A stretch of 16,787 nucleotides of DNA, taken from NCBI GenBank assembly GCA_902806375.1, contig CADCWK010000407.1:1-16787 (forward strand). The letters run 5' to 3'. The translations under genes were made by a program, and so were the position numbers. Below are positions 1 through 7,292 of this stretch, one piece after another. The notes beneath the pieces were generated by a model that saw nothing but the letters and a program-made list of their open reading frames with translations, ran no database searches and was not told the DNA's origin. This DNA is from an uncultured Thermomicrobiales bacterium. Lineage in GTDB: Bacteria > Chloroflexota > Chloroflexia > Thermomicrobiales > UBA6265. Position 1 is the stretch's first letter. Each line of letters begins with the position of its first letter.

Positions 1-1
1 C

Positions 2-109
2 CCCCTGCCCGGCGCGATCGCCAACGGCACCGCGATCCCACTCCCGGCCCGCGCCGAGCGGACCAGCTGGGTGGAGTACGAGGTCTACCCGGTCGAGTCG
101 GCCAGCTGA
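2..109 (+). CDS. 3' end of an unrecognised gene (partial)
   Basis: An open frame runs in from the left edge and stops at TGA 107-109, giving the last 35 residues of a protein that ends in EVYPVESAS. G/C-rich third positions match the neighbouring genes, so this is probably a real C-terminus. It contains no motif that I can assign to a family. It converges on the LacI-type gene with an 18-bp gap, too short for a separate terminator. From the sugar-metabolism context it could be another carbohydrate enzyme, but that is only a guess. Confidence 0.5.
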   Translation, partial: PLPGAIANGTAIPLPARAERTSWVEYEVYPVESAS

Positions 110-128
110 TCCAGCGCCCAACGCACCG

Positions 129-1184
129 TCACTGTCCGGGCATCGGCCTCACGGACGACGCCCGGACGACCAGCGAGCACGGCAGACGGATCACGCCGCT
201 CCTCGGTTCCCCGGCGATCATGGCGAGCAGGTGCTCGACGGCCACCCGGCCCAGATCGGCCAGGTTCATATCGACCGAGGTGATGGGTGGGTGCGCCTGC
301 TCGACGACCATCCGGAGGTTGTCGAACCCCACGACGGCGATATCCTCGGGCACTCGGACCCCGAGCCGGGCCAACCGGTCCATCGCCCCGCGGGCGATCC
401 GGTCGTTGCCGGCGAAGAGCGCGTCGATGTCCGGATCCCGGTCGAGCAGCGGGGCGATGGCGTCGAAGCCGAACATCTCGGTCCATTCGCCAAAGACCAG
501 CCGGTGTGCCGGGCAGTCCAGCCTGGCTTCGGCCAGGACCTGGCGGGTGGCCTCTGCCCGCAGCCGGGTCGAGAGCCAGTCCCCCGGTCCGGTGAGATGG
601 GCGATCCGCGTTCGCCCCTGGTCGACCAGGTGCTGCGTCGCCAGCCGTCCACCCTGGAAGTCGTCCGGGATGACCGACAGCGAGTCCGGGTCGGTCACCA
701 GCGTGTCGACGTAGACCACCGGTGTCGGGTACGACCCGACGCTGACGGGTGGGCCCGCGTCGATCCGCGTCCGCGAGTAGACCAGCCCCTCGATCCGCTT
801 GGACAGCAGCGCATCGATCACCTGGCGCTCCTGGTCCGGCTCGCCGGTGAGCCGCGCGAAGTAGACGAGCACCCGGGCCTCCCCGAGGGCGCTCTCGATA
901 CCGGACAGGAGGGGCATGGTGAACCGCTCCTCCGGGTCCTCGGTCACGAAGCCGACGGTGAACGTCCGCCCACGCTGCAGGCTGAGCATCAGCTCGTTGG
1001 GTCGGAAGTCCATCTCCCGCGCGGCGGATCGAACACGCTCCCGCGTCTCCTCCCGGAGTGAACCACGACCATTGAGGGCCTTGGACGCCGTCCCGACCGT
1101 GACCCCCGCCCGGCGGGCCACATCGTGGATCGTCGGGCGCCGCAGGATCGCTGGTGCATCTCCCCCGGGTCCGTTCGTGGTCAA
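129..1184 (-). CDS. LacI-family transcriptional repressor
   Basis: A DNA-binding repressor of the LacI/GalR family, 351 residues from the start chosen here. The N-terminal helix-turn-helix (TIHDVARRAGVTVGTASKAL, about residues 18-37) is followed by the hinge (FRPNELMLSL). The rest is a periplasmic-binding-protein-like effector domain that ends with the usual VVGFDNL segment and the PPITSVDMNLADLGRVAVEHLL helix. The frame is open back to a TTG at 1271. The TTG at 1184 is preferred because GAGGGGG lies 8 nt upstream of it, and because a start at 1271 would overlap the -35 to -10 region of the divergent operon. The gene is divergent from the sugar ABC operon, which carries a perfect palindrome at its start site, so it is the likely local regulator. 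The inducing sugar cannot be read from the sequence. Confidence 0.93.
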   Translation of the reverse strand: MTTNGPGGDAPAILRRPTIHDVARRAGVTVGTASKALNGRGSLREETRERVRSAAREMDFRPNELMLSLQRGRTFTVGFVTEDPEERFTMPLLSGIESALGEARVLVYFARLTGEPDQERQVIDALLSKRIEGLVYSRTRIDAGPPVSVGSYPTPVVYVDTLVTDPDSLSVIPDDFQGGRLATQHLVDQGRTRIAHLTGPGDWLSTRLRAEATRQVLAEARLDCPAHRLVFGEWTEMFGFDAIAPLLDRDPDIDALFAGNDRIARGAMDRLARLGVRVPEDIAVVGFDNLRMVVEQAHPPITSVDMNLADLGRVAVEHLLAMIAGEPRSGVIRLPCSLVVRASSVRPMPGQ

Positions 1185-1192
1185 CTCCTCAA

Positions 1193-1199
1193 CCCCCTC
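1193..1199 (-). promoter_or_regulatory. ribosome binding site deciding the TTG start of the LacI-type gene
   Basis: On the minus strand GAGGGGG sits 8 nt before the TTG at 1184, with a second GAGGAG directly abutting that codon. The farther upstream TTG at 1271 has no comparable site. This supports the shorter repressor, in which the DNA-binding domain starts close to the N-terminus as is usual for the family. Confidence 0.55.
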
Positions 1200-1255
1200 A
1201 CGTGCCGTGACCGTTGGACACGTCAGACCGACCGGCCTGATCGCTGCCGGACCGC

Positions 1256-1284
1256 TTGACAGGCTCCACAAGCCGACCTAGTAT
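1256..1284 (+). promoter_or_regulatory. sigma70-type promoter of the sugar ABC operon
   Basis: A perfect -35 hexamer TTGACA (1256-1261), a 17-nt spacer and a -10 hexamer TAGTAT (1279-1284, 4 of 6 matches to consensus) point toward the sugar-binding protein gene. Transcription would start near 1291, leaving a leader of about 143 nt. The palindrome at 1298-1310 lies immediately downstream, at about +8 to +20. Confidence 0.8.
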
Positions 1285-1297
1285 CGCATCCATGCAG

Positions 1298-1310
1298 GAA
1301 ACTTAGTTTC
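1298..1310. promoter_or_regulatory. 13-bp perfect palindrome, probable repressor operator
   Basis: GAAACT-T-AGTTTC is a perfect inverted repeat with one central base. It can also be read as GAAAC half-sites separated by 3 bp. GAAAC/GTTTC half-sites are common in LacI-family operators. It lies just past the predicted transcription start in the gap between the divergent LacI-type gene and the ABC operon, where a bound repressor would block transcription. I saw no second copy upstream of the other genes. An odd centre and 3-bp spacing are less typical of LacI sites, so the binding protein is inferred. Confidence 0.7.
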
Positions 1311-1400
1311 TTTCGTCTTGGCCGCCCAGCGCAGCGAGCGGCTCGACGATGAGTCCTGCGACCCCGTGACGCATGAGCGTCCGTGGGGAAGCGACGAGCG

Positions 1401-1416
1401 GAGGCAGCGATGCCTC
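1401..1416 (+). promoter_or_regulatory. leader hairpin with GCGA tetraloop next to the ribosome binding site
   Basis: GAGGCA and TGCCTC form a perfect 6-bp stem closed by GCGA, a GNRA-type tetraloop. It ends 4 nt before the AGAGGA ribosome binding site (1421-1426) of the sugar-binding protein gene. It may stabilise the 5' leader or affect ribosome access. No known riboswitch class is recognised. Confidence 0.4.
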
Positions 1417-1433
1417 GATGAGAGGAATGCACC

Positions 1434-2822
1434 ATGACGCGTGCGGACGACACGGGCACGACCGCCGGATGGCTCGACCGGCGGACCCTCGGCAAGGCCG
1501 TCCTTGGAGCGACGGCGCTGGCCGGCGGACTGGCCACGGCCCCGGCGGTTCGGACCGAAGCAGCCCAGGACGAGGTCACGCTCACGTTCATGCACTGGGG
1601 CAGCCAGGAGGAGGCCGAGGTCGTCGGCAACTTCCTCAGAGCCTTCGAAGAGGCCAACCCTGGCATCCGGGTCGAGCAGCAACATGTCGTCGACGAGAAC
1701 GACTCCTACACGACCCGGCTCAACACCCTCGTCGCTTCCGGTCAACTCCCGGACGTCTTCTACTGCAATGAGGCACTCGCTTTCCCACTAGCTGAACAGG
1801 GCGTGATTCTCGACCTCACCCCGTACACGGCGGACTTCATCGCCAACCGCGTCCCAGGCTCCATGTACTACTTCGCCCCTGGTCAAACCTTCGGCGGCAT
1901 GTCGGCCGTTGAGACGACGCTCCTGTTCGCGAACAGGGATCTGTTCGATGAGGCGGGCGTCGCCCTGCCCCCGGTCACGGCCGAGACCGCCTGGACCTGG
2001 GACCAGATCGTCGAGACGGCGAAGCTGCTGACCCAGGACCGCGAAGGCCGCAACGCCACCGACCCGGAGTTCGACGCCGAGAACATCCAGCAGTACGGAC
2101 TGAACTTCGGCACGGCTTGGTTCGTCTGGTACGCCCTCGTGCGCAGCGCCGGTGGCGACTTCACCGATGAGGCCGGGACGACGTTCACCCTCAACTCCCC
2201 AGAGGCCGTCGACGTCTTCCAGAAGCTGCAGGACCTTATCCACGTCCATCACGTGGCGCCCACGCCGACGGCGGCCGAAGGGCTCCCGGCGACGGCGCAA
2301 CAGCTCCAGACTCGGCGCGTCGCGATGACGATCGACGGGCAGTGGAACCTGCTCGACATCAGCCAGGCTGAGGTCCCGCTCGCTCTGGGCGTCCTGCCGC
2401 GGATCAACGAACCCATTACCTGCATCATCGGCGCGTCGACTGCGGTCAGTGCCGCGACGCCCAACCGCGACCAGGCGCTCGCCCTGTACCAGTTCTCGAA
2501 CAACCCGACCAACGTGCTGGAGTTGATCACATCCGGGCTGTGGATGCCGGCCGATGCGACCTGGTACACCGATGAGGCCCTTATCACCCAGTGGGTCGAC
2601 AACGATGTCCATCCGCCCGAGTACCGGACAGCAGCGATGGAATATGTTCTCAACCACTCGGTTCAGGGCCCGATCACGATCAAGGGCTATGCCGGCATCG
2701 CTCCGCGGCTCGACGCCCACCTCGACGAACTCTGGCTCGGCACCAAGCCGGCCCAGCAGGTCCTCGACGAGGCCGGCGCCGAGATCGGCCCTATGCTGAC
2801 CGGCCGCTACCCGTCGGCGTAG
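1434..2822 (+). CDS. Tat-exported sugar ABC transporter substrate-binding protein
   Basis: A 462-residue extracellular sugar-binding protein of the MalE/family 1 solute-binding type. The N-terminus has a twin-arginine signal: DRRTLGKA (Arg16-Arg17), a hydrophobic Ala/Gly/Leu stretch to about residue 37, and a probable cleavage site near residues 43-45 (TEAAQ). There is no lipobox cysteine. The mature protein begins with the typical VTLTFMHWG strand and has the NTLVASGQLPDVFYCN segment of the family. ATG 1434 is chosen because AGAGGA lies 7 nt upstream. It is the first gene of the operon, ahead of two permeases, so it should capture the imported sugar. The adjacent GH127 enzyme suggests an arabinose-containing oligosaccharide, but the ligand cannot be read from the sequence. 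Tat export implies folding before secretion. Confidence 0.93.
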   Translation: MTRADDTGTTAGWLDRRTLGKAVLGATALAGGLATAPAVRTEAAQDEVTLTFMHWGSQEEAEVVGNFLRAFEEANPGIRVEQQHVVDENDSYTTRLNTLVASGQLPDVFYCNEALAFPLAEQGVILDLTPYTADFIANRVPGSMYYFAPGQTFGGMSAVETTLLFANRDLFDEAGVALPPVTAETAWTWDQIVETAKLLTQDREGRNATDPEFDAENIQQYGLNFGTAWFVWYALVRSAGGDFTDEAGTTFTLNSPEAVDVFQKLQDLIHVHHVAPTPTAAEGLPATAQQLQTRRVAMTIDGQWNLLDISQAEVPLALGVLPRINEPITCIIGASTAVSAATPNRDQALALYQFSNNPTNVLELITSGLWMPADATWYTDEALITQWVDNDVHPPEYRTAAMEYVLNHSVQGPITIKGYAGIAPRLDAHLDELWLGTKPAQQVLDEAGAEIGPMLTGRYPSA

Positions 2823-2873
2823 GCCGTACTCCGTCCCGTCATCTCCAACCGGCGAGACGGGTCGTCCGAGCGA

Positions 2874-2901
2874 CGAAGGCGCCGTGTACTCGGCGCCTTC
2901 G
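2874..2901 (+). terminator. strong intra-operon hairpin after the binding-protein gene
   Basis: An 11-bp perfect G/C-rich stem (2874-2884 with 2891-2901) has a 6-nt loop. No T-run follows, so it is a poor intrinsic terminator. It lies between the binding-protein gene and the first permease. In transporter operons such hairpins often protect the upstream mRNA and give more binding protein than permease. A weaker 6-bp inverted repeat lies just before it (CCCGTC 2835-2840, GACGGG 2856-2861). Confidence 0.6.
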
Positions 2902-2953
2902 CCGTTGCGTGAAATGGTGATCACGGCACCGCGGGAACAGGAGACCGACCACC

Positions 2954-3910
2954 ATGGCGATCGGGATACCGCTGCGCGATCAGCGGGCGGACGGGACCGG
3001 CAGATCACGGCGGCGGTCGAGTTCCGGCATGGAGCGGATGGAGCGCCGCTGGGGGATCGCCCTCGGCCTGCCGGCGATGCTGGGCTTCCTGGCCTTCACG
3101 ATCGGGCCGATGCTGGCCTCGGCCTGGATCAGCCTGACCGACTGGAACATCTACACCGGCGCCAACTTCATCGGCGTCGACAACTACAACGAGATGTTCA
3201 CCGGCGACCCGCTGTTCTGGCAGTCCCTCTGGGTCACCCTCTACTACGCCTTCGCCAGCGTCCCGCTCGTCCTGCTGACCGGCTTCGCTGCGGCGATGCT
3301 GCTCAACGCCGACGTCCGGGGCAAGTCCATCTTCCGGACGATCTTCTACCTGCCGGTCCTCGTCCCGCTGATCGCGAATACGGTCCTCTGGACCTGGTTG
3401 TTCAACCCGGACTTCGGGCTGTTCAACTCCCTGCTGGAGCAGTTCTCCCTTCCCACGTCACAGTGGCTCTACGACCCATCGACCGTGATCCCATCACTGA
3501 TCCTGATGGCGGTCTGGGGCTTCGGGAACGCGACGGTGATCTTCCTCGCCGGGCTGCAGGGTGTCCCGACGCACCTCTACGAGGCGGTCGAGGTCGACGG
3601 AGGCGGGTGGTGGCAGAAGCTGCGCAACGTGACGCTGCCGATGATGACGCCCACGATCTTCTTCAACCTCGTAATCGGGATGATCGGCGCGTTCCAGTCC
3701 TTCGTCGAGGCGTACTCGATGACCAACGGCGGGCCCAACAACAGCAGCCTGTTCTACGTCCTCTACCTCTACCGGACGGCCTTCAGCGAGAGCCGGATGG
3801 GGTACGCCAGCGCCCTGTCGTGGTTCCTGTTCGTCATCATCCTCGTGCTGACCGTGCTGATCTTCCGTAGCGCCCGCTCGTGGGTCTATTACGAGGACAA
3901 CACCCGATGA
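2954..3910 (+). CDS. sugar ABC transporter permease, MalF/UgpA type
   Basis: A 318-residue inner-membrane permease of the carbohydrate uptake CUT1 class. About six hydrophobic segments are visible, near residues 35-58, 92-115, 128-148, 178-200, 233-253 and 287-305. The cytoplasmic EAA loop that contacts the ATPase is present as EAVEVDGGGWWQKLRNVTLP (210-229). The charged N-terminal 30 residues precede the first helix. ATG 2954 has AGGAG 10 nt upstream; a second ATG lies at residue 26 and could be used instead. The stop codon overlaps the start of the next permease by 4 nt (ATGA), which implies translational coupling and a heterodimeric channel. Confidence 0.93.
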   Translation: MAIGIPLRDQRADGTGRSRRRSSSGMERMERRWGIALGLPAMLGFLAFTIGPMLASAWISLTDWNIYTGANFIGVDNYNEMFTGDPLFWQSLWVTLYYAFASVPLVLLTGFAAAMLLNADVRGKSIFRTIFYLPVLVPLIANTVLWTWLFNPDFGLFNSLLEQFSLPTSQWLYDPSTVIPSLILMAVWGFGNATVIFLAGLQGVPTHLYEAVEVDGGGWWQKLRNVTLPMMTPTIFFNLVIGMIGAFQSFVEAYSMTNGGPNNSSLFYVLYLYRTAFSESRMGYASALSWFLFVIILVLTVLIFRSARSWVYYEDNTR

Positions 3911-4806
3911 CCGATCTCGCCGCGAGCGCCATCCCGGAGCCCGAGCGCCGCACCGCCCCGGTCCGCCCTGCCGGCCGCGGGCGCCGGATCGCCGGGCGAG
4001 TGCTGGTCTACGTCGCGCTGCTGATCGGCTCGGCGATCACGCTGTTCCCGTTCGTCTGGCTGATCCGCTCGTCGCTGATGGGCCCGGCCCAGATCTTCAG
4101 CTACCCGATCGAGTGGATCCCGGCCCCGTTCCGCTGGAGCAACTACCAGGAGGCGCTGGAGTCGGTGCCGTTCCGGCGCTACCTGTTCAACACGATGCGG
4201 ATCGAGTTCCTCGTCGTGACCGGGACCCTGATCACGAGCACGATCGCGGCATTCGCCTTCGCGCGGCTGCGTTGGCGGGGTCGAAACCTCATCTTCGGGA
4301 TCCTGCTCAGCGGGTTGATGCTGCCCTACGCGGCGACGCTGATCCCGACGTTCATCTTCTGGCAGGAGGTCGGCGCCGTCGGCACGATCGTCCCGTTGGT
4401 CGTGCCGGCCTGGTTCGGCGGGGGCGTGTTCAACATCTTCCTGCTCCGCCAGTTCTTCATGTCGATCCCGCGCGAACTCGACGAGGCTGCCTACCTCGAC
4501 GGTGCCACACCGCTGGAGGTGCTGCGCCGGATCATCCTGCCGCTGTCCAAGCCGGCGCTGATCGTGGTCGCCGTCTTCACCTTCATCAGTGTCTGGAACG
4601 ACTTCCTCGGCCCGCTGATCTACCTCAGTGACAGTGACCAGTACACGCTGGCGCTCGGTCTGCGGTCGTTCAGTAGTCTCTACACTGCCCAGTGGGACCT
4701 GCTGATGGCGGCCTCGACGGCGATGATCCTTCCGATCGTCGTCCTGTTCTTCCTCGCCCAGCGCTACTTCGTGGAAGGGATCACCCTCACCGGCATCAAG
4801 GGTTGA
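3907..4806 (+). CDS. sugar ABC transporter permease, MalG/UgpE type
   Basis: A 299-residue partner permease with about six membrane segments, starting near residues 32-55. The EAA loop is ELDEAAYLDGATPLEVLRRI followed by ILP (190-212), the hallmark of MalG-like subunits. The ATG at 3907 overlaps the previous stop as ATGA; an in-frame GTG at 3880 is open but less likely. Together with the preceding permease it forms the membrane channel for the binding protein at 1434-2822. No nucleotide-binding subunit follows, so the ATPase must be encoded elsewhere, possibly a shared MsiK-like multi-sugar ATPase. The C-terminus ends in GITLTGIKG, as is common for this family. Confidence 0.94.
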   Translation: MTDLAASAIPEPERRTAPVRPAGRGRRIAGRVLVYVALLIGSAITLFPFVWLIRSSLMGPAQIFSYPIEWIPAPFRWSNYQEALESVPFRRYLFNTMRIEFLVVTGTLITSTIAAFAFARLRWRGRNLIFGILLSGLMLPYAATLIPTFIFWQEVGAVGTIVPLVVPAWFGGGVFNIFLLRQFFMSIPRELDEAAYLDGATPLEVLRRIILPLSKPALIVVAVFTFISVWNDFLGPLIYLSDSDQYTLALGLRSFSSLYTAQWDLLMAASTAMILPIVVLFFLAQRYFVEGITLTGIKG

Positions 4807-4877
4807 GGTGTTCCTGTGCCACCGGAACCTCGGGTAGGATCACGCGAGTCTCCATCGTACGGGTACCCCCCGGCGGC

Positions 4878-4892
4878 GGGCAGGGTCTGCCC
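4878..4892 (+). promoter_or_regulatory. small hairpin in the permease-GH127 gap
   Basis: GGGCAG-GGT-CTGCCC is a perfect 6-bp stem with a 3-nt loop in the 122-bp gap 4807-4928. A second, imperfect inverted repeat (GAGGTGTTCC with GGAACCTC, about 4805-4834) opens the gap. I see no convincing promoter or T-run, so read-through from the transporter genes into the GH127 gene is likely. Confidence 0.3.
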
Positions 4893-4928
4893 ACCGGACG
4901 ATTCCCCACCAGCGACGAAAGGGTCTGC

Positions 4929-6857
4929 ATGTCAGCCTTGTCCGACACCGTGACCAGCACGGTCGTGGTCGATACCCGCCAGAGCCCCGGCGCGCGCCTC
5001 CGTCCCGTCGCCGTCTCCGCGGTCAGGCTGGCGGGCGGGCTGCTGGCCGAGCGGGCCGAGACCAGCCGGACGGTCTCGCTCCCCACCCAGTTCGACCAGA
5101 TCGAGCGGACCCACCGGATCGACAACTTCCGCCGGGCCGCCGGCAAGATCGACGGAGACTACGTCGGCGTCTACTTCAATGACAGCGATGTCTACAAATG
5201 GATCGAGGCGGCCGCGTGGTCGCTCGCCACGACGCCCGACCCGGAACTCGACGCCCGGCTCGACGCGGTCATCGCGGAGATCGGCGACTCGCAGCGGCCG
5301 GACGGCTACCTGAACAGCTACTTCGCCGTCGACCGGGCGGATGAGCGCTGGACCAACCCCGATCTGCACGAGACCTACTGCGCCGGTCACCTGTTCCAGG
5401 CCGCCGTCGCCCACTACCGGGCGACGGGCAAGACCTCCCTGCTCGACATCGCCCGCCGCTACGCCGACCACATCTGCGACACCTTCGGCCCCGAGGACCA
5501 GGGCAGGCGGTTCTGGATCGACGGCCACGAGGAGGTCGAGCTGGCCCTGATCGAGCTGGCACGCGCGACGGGGGAAGAGCGGTACGTCGAGCAGGCGAAG
5601 TACTTCATCGATGCCCGTGGCCACCAGCGCCTACCCAAGCCGTACGGCGGCCGGCCGAAGTCCTACCACCAGGACCACGAGCCGATCCGGGAGAGCAGCG
5701 AGGTCGTCGGCCACGCCGTCCGGCAGCTCTACTTCACCAGCGGCGCGACCGACCTGACGCTGGAGCGTCCGGAACCGGCCCTCGACGACGCCCTCGACCG
5801 GCTCTGGGACAACGCCACCGACCGGAAGATGTACGTCACCGGCGGCTTCGGTGCCCGCTGGGAGATGGAGGCGTTCGGCGACGACTACGAGTTGCCGAAC
5901 GAGTCCGCCTACGCCGAGACCTGCGCGGCGATCGCGGGGGCGATGTGGGGTTGGCGGCTGTTCCTGCGGACGGGCGAGCCACGCTACCTCGACGTCCTGG
6001 AGCGATCGCTCTACAACAATGTCCTGGCCGGGCTGTCCCGCAGCGGCGACCACTACTTCTACCAGAACCCCCTCGAGGACAACGGCGACCACCGCCGCTC
6101 GGAGTGGTTCGGCACGGCCTGCTGTCCGCCCAACGTCGCCCGGACGCTGGCGTCGTTGCCCGGCTACCTGTACGCGACCGACGACAGGGGCGGCATCTAC
6201 GTGGCCCTCTATGCCAACAGCGATGCCACGGTCGAGCGACCCGGCCTCGAACCCGTCCGGATCAGCCAGCAGACCGCCTACCCATGGGATGGCACCGTCA
6301 CCCTGACGATCGGGACGACCGCCACGTTCGCGCTCAACCTCCGTGTCCCCGGGTGGCTCAGCGAACCGGCGTCCTTCACGGTCAACGGGCAGAACGCGTC
6401 GGTGATCGCCGAATCGTCGACCTTCGCGACCATCGAGCGCGACTGGGCGGCCGGGGACACGGTCGAACTCCTGCTCCCGATGGCCGTGCGGCGCCTGGTC
6501 GCCCACCCCAAGGTCACCGACGACAATGGCCGGGTCGCCCTGGGACGGGGACCGCTGGTCTACTGCGTCGAGGCCATCGACAACGCCGGCCGCGATGTCC
6601 GGAACGCGATCCTGCCCGCCGACGGAGCGATCACGGAACAGTGGGAGCCCGATCTGCTGGGTGGTGTGGTGACCTTGAGCGTCCCTGCGCTCTTCGCCGG
6701 ACGAGACAAGAACTGGGACGGCGGCCTCTACCGGGCGGCTGATGAGGTCACCGGGGGTGAGGACGAGCAGGTCGACCTCACCGCCATCCCCTACTTCGCC
6801 TGGGCCAACCGGGAGGCCGGACCAATGGGCGTCTGGCTCAGGACGACCGGAGCCTGA
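4929..6857 (+). CDS. GH127 beta-L-arabinofuranosidase-like glycoside hydrolase
   Basis: A 642-residue (alpha/alpha)6-barrel glycosidase of the GH127 (former DUF1680) family. The zinc-cysteine active site described for Bifidobacterium HypBA1 is intact. The acid/base Glu is E314 (MEAFGDDYELPNE), the metal ligands E330 and C332 lie in YAETCA, and the Cys pair C398-C399 lies in TACCPPN, with C398 at the nucleophile position. There is no signal peptide, so it acts in the cytoplasm on imported sugar. ATG 4929 is preferred over the 79-residue upstream open extension because that extension overlaps the permease gene and lacks homology-like sequence. It follows the two permeases by 122 bp and is probably in the same transcript. 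The family acts mostly on beta-L-arabinofuranosides; the exact linkage is not determinable here. Confidence 0.93.
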   Translation: MSALSDTVTSTVVVDTRQSPGARLRPVAVSAVRLAGGLLAERAETSRTVSLPTQFDQIERTHRIDNFRRAAGKIDGDYVGVYFNDSDVYKWIEAAAWSLATTPDPELDARLDAVIAEIGDSQRPDGYLNSYFAVDRADERWTNPDLHETYCAGHLFQAAVAHYRATGKTSLLDIARRYADHICDTFGPEDQGRRFWIDGHEEVELALIELARATGEERYVEQAKYFIDARGHQRLPKPYGGRPKSYHQDHEPIRESSEVVGHAVRQLYFTSGATDLTLERPEPALDDALDRLWDNATDRKMYVTGGFGARWEMEAFGDDYELPNESAYAETCAAIAGAMWGWRLFLRTGEPRYLDVLERSLYNNVLAGLSRSGDHYFYQNPLEDNGDHRRSEWFGTACCPPNVARTLASLPGYLYATDDRGGIYVALYANSDATVERPGLEPVRISQQTAYPWDGTVTLTIGTTATFALNLRVPGWLSEPASFTVNGQNASVIAESSTFATIERDWAAGDTVELLLPMAVRRLVAHPKVTDDNGRVALGRGPLVYCVEAIDNAGRDVRNAILPADGAITEQWEPDLLGGVVTLSVPALFAGRDKNWDGGLYRAADEVTGGEDEQVDLTAIPYFAWANREAGPMGVWLRTTGA

Positions 6858-7292
6858 TCAACTGACCCCCGCCGTGACACCATGTGGCGACCGGTACGAC
6901 ACGGATCGAGACCAGCGAGCGAGGGCCGATCGGGTGGCTCTCGGCGGCCAGGGCGGGTCGGGAACTCGTAGCCTCACCGCGCGCCGGACTACTCGACGGG
7001 CGCGGCCGGATCCTGTAGCATCTCTCGCTGCCGAACACCACGAGATGGAGCGCGGGATCCTTCCGGACGCCTGGACGGATCCAGCGACGAGCACGCCTGG
7101 ATGGCCCCGGGCGGCGGCTGGGCCGCTGCGCGTCCATCCACCCCGCCGGATCCGGTCGGACGGATCACCGGGAGCCGGGTGTGGTCCGCGGGTCGAACGG
7201 TGTCTCGGTGAATCAGCACCCCTCGTACCTCACTGAATGGACACGGGCGTGTCGTCCAGACGTTGGCCAATGTTGGCGGAGACTTCAATCAC
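6858..7292. other. 435-bp non-coding gap between GH127 and GH2 genes
   Basis: No convincing gene is present; the short open frames here look like G/C-rich shadows. A possible promoter has -10 TAGCAT at 7016-7021, with only a weak -35 (TCGACG) 17 nt upstream. GGATCC occurs four times within 146 bp (7008, 7055, 7077, 7148), interleaved with GGACGGATC. TTGGCCAA lies at 7263-7270, shortly before the GH2 start. The gap suggests that the GH2 gene may have its own promoter. Confidence 0.45.

Noticed and set aside
231..1061. A 276-codon + strand open frame opposite the LacI-type gene
   Set aside because: Shadow of the repressor gene with low-complexity composition and no motif.
1788..3008. A 406-codon open frame antisense to the sugar-binding protein gene
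   Set aside because: It overlaps a clearly recognisable gene, an intergenic hairpin and the next gene start, and its translation shows no family features.
4692..4928. A 79-residue N-terminal extension of the GH127 protein
   Set aside because: It would overlap the second permease in another frame and is not needed by the family; ATG 4929 gives the normal N-terminus.
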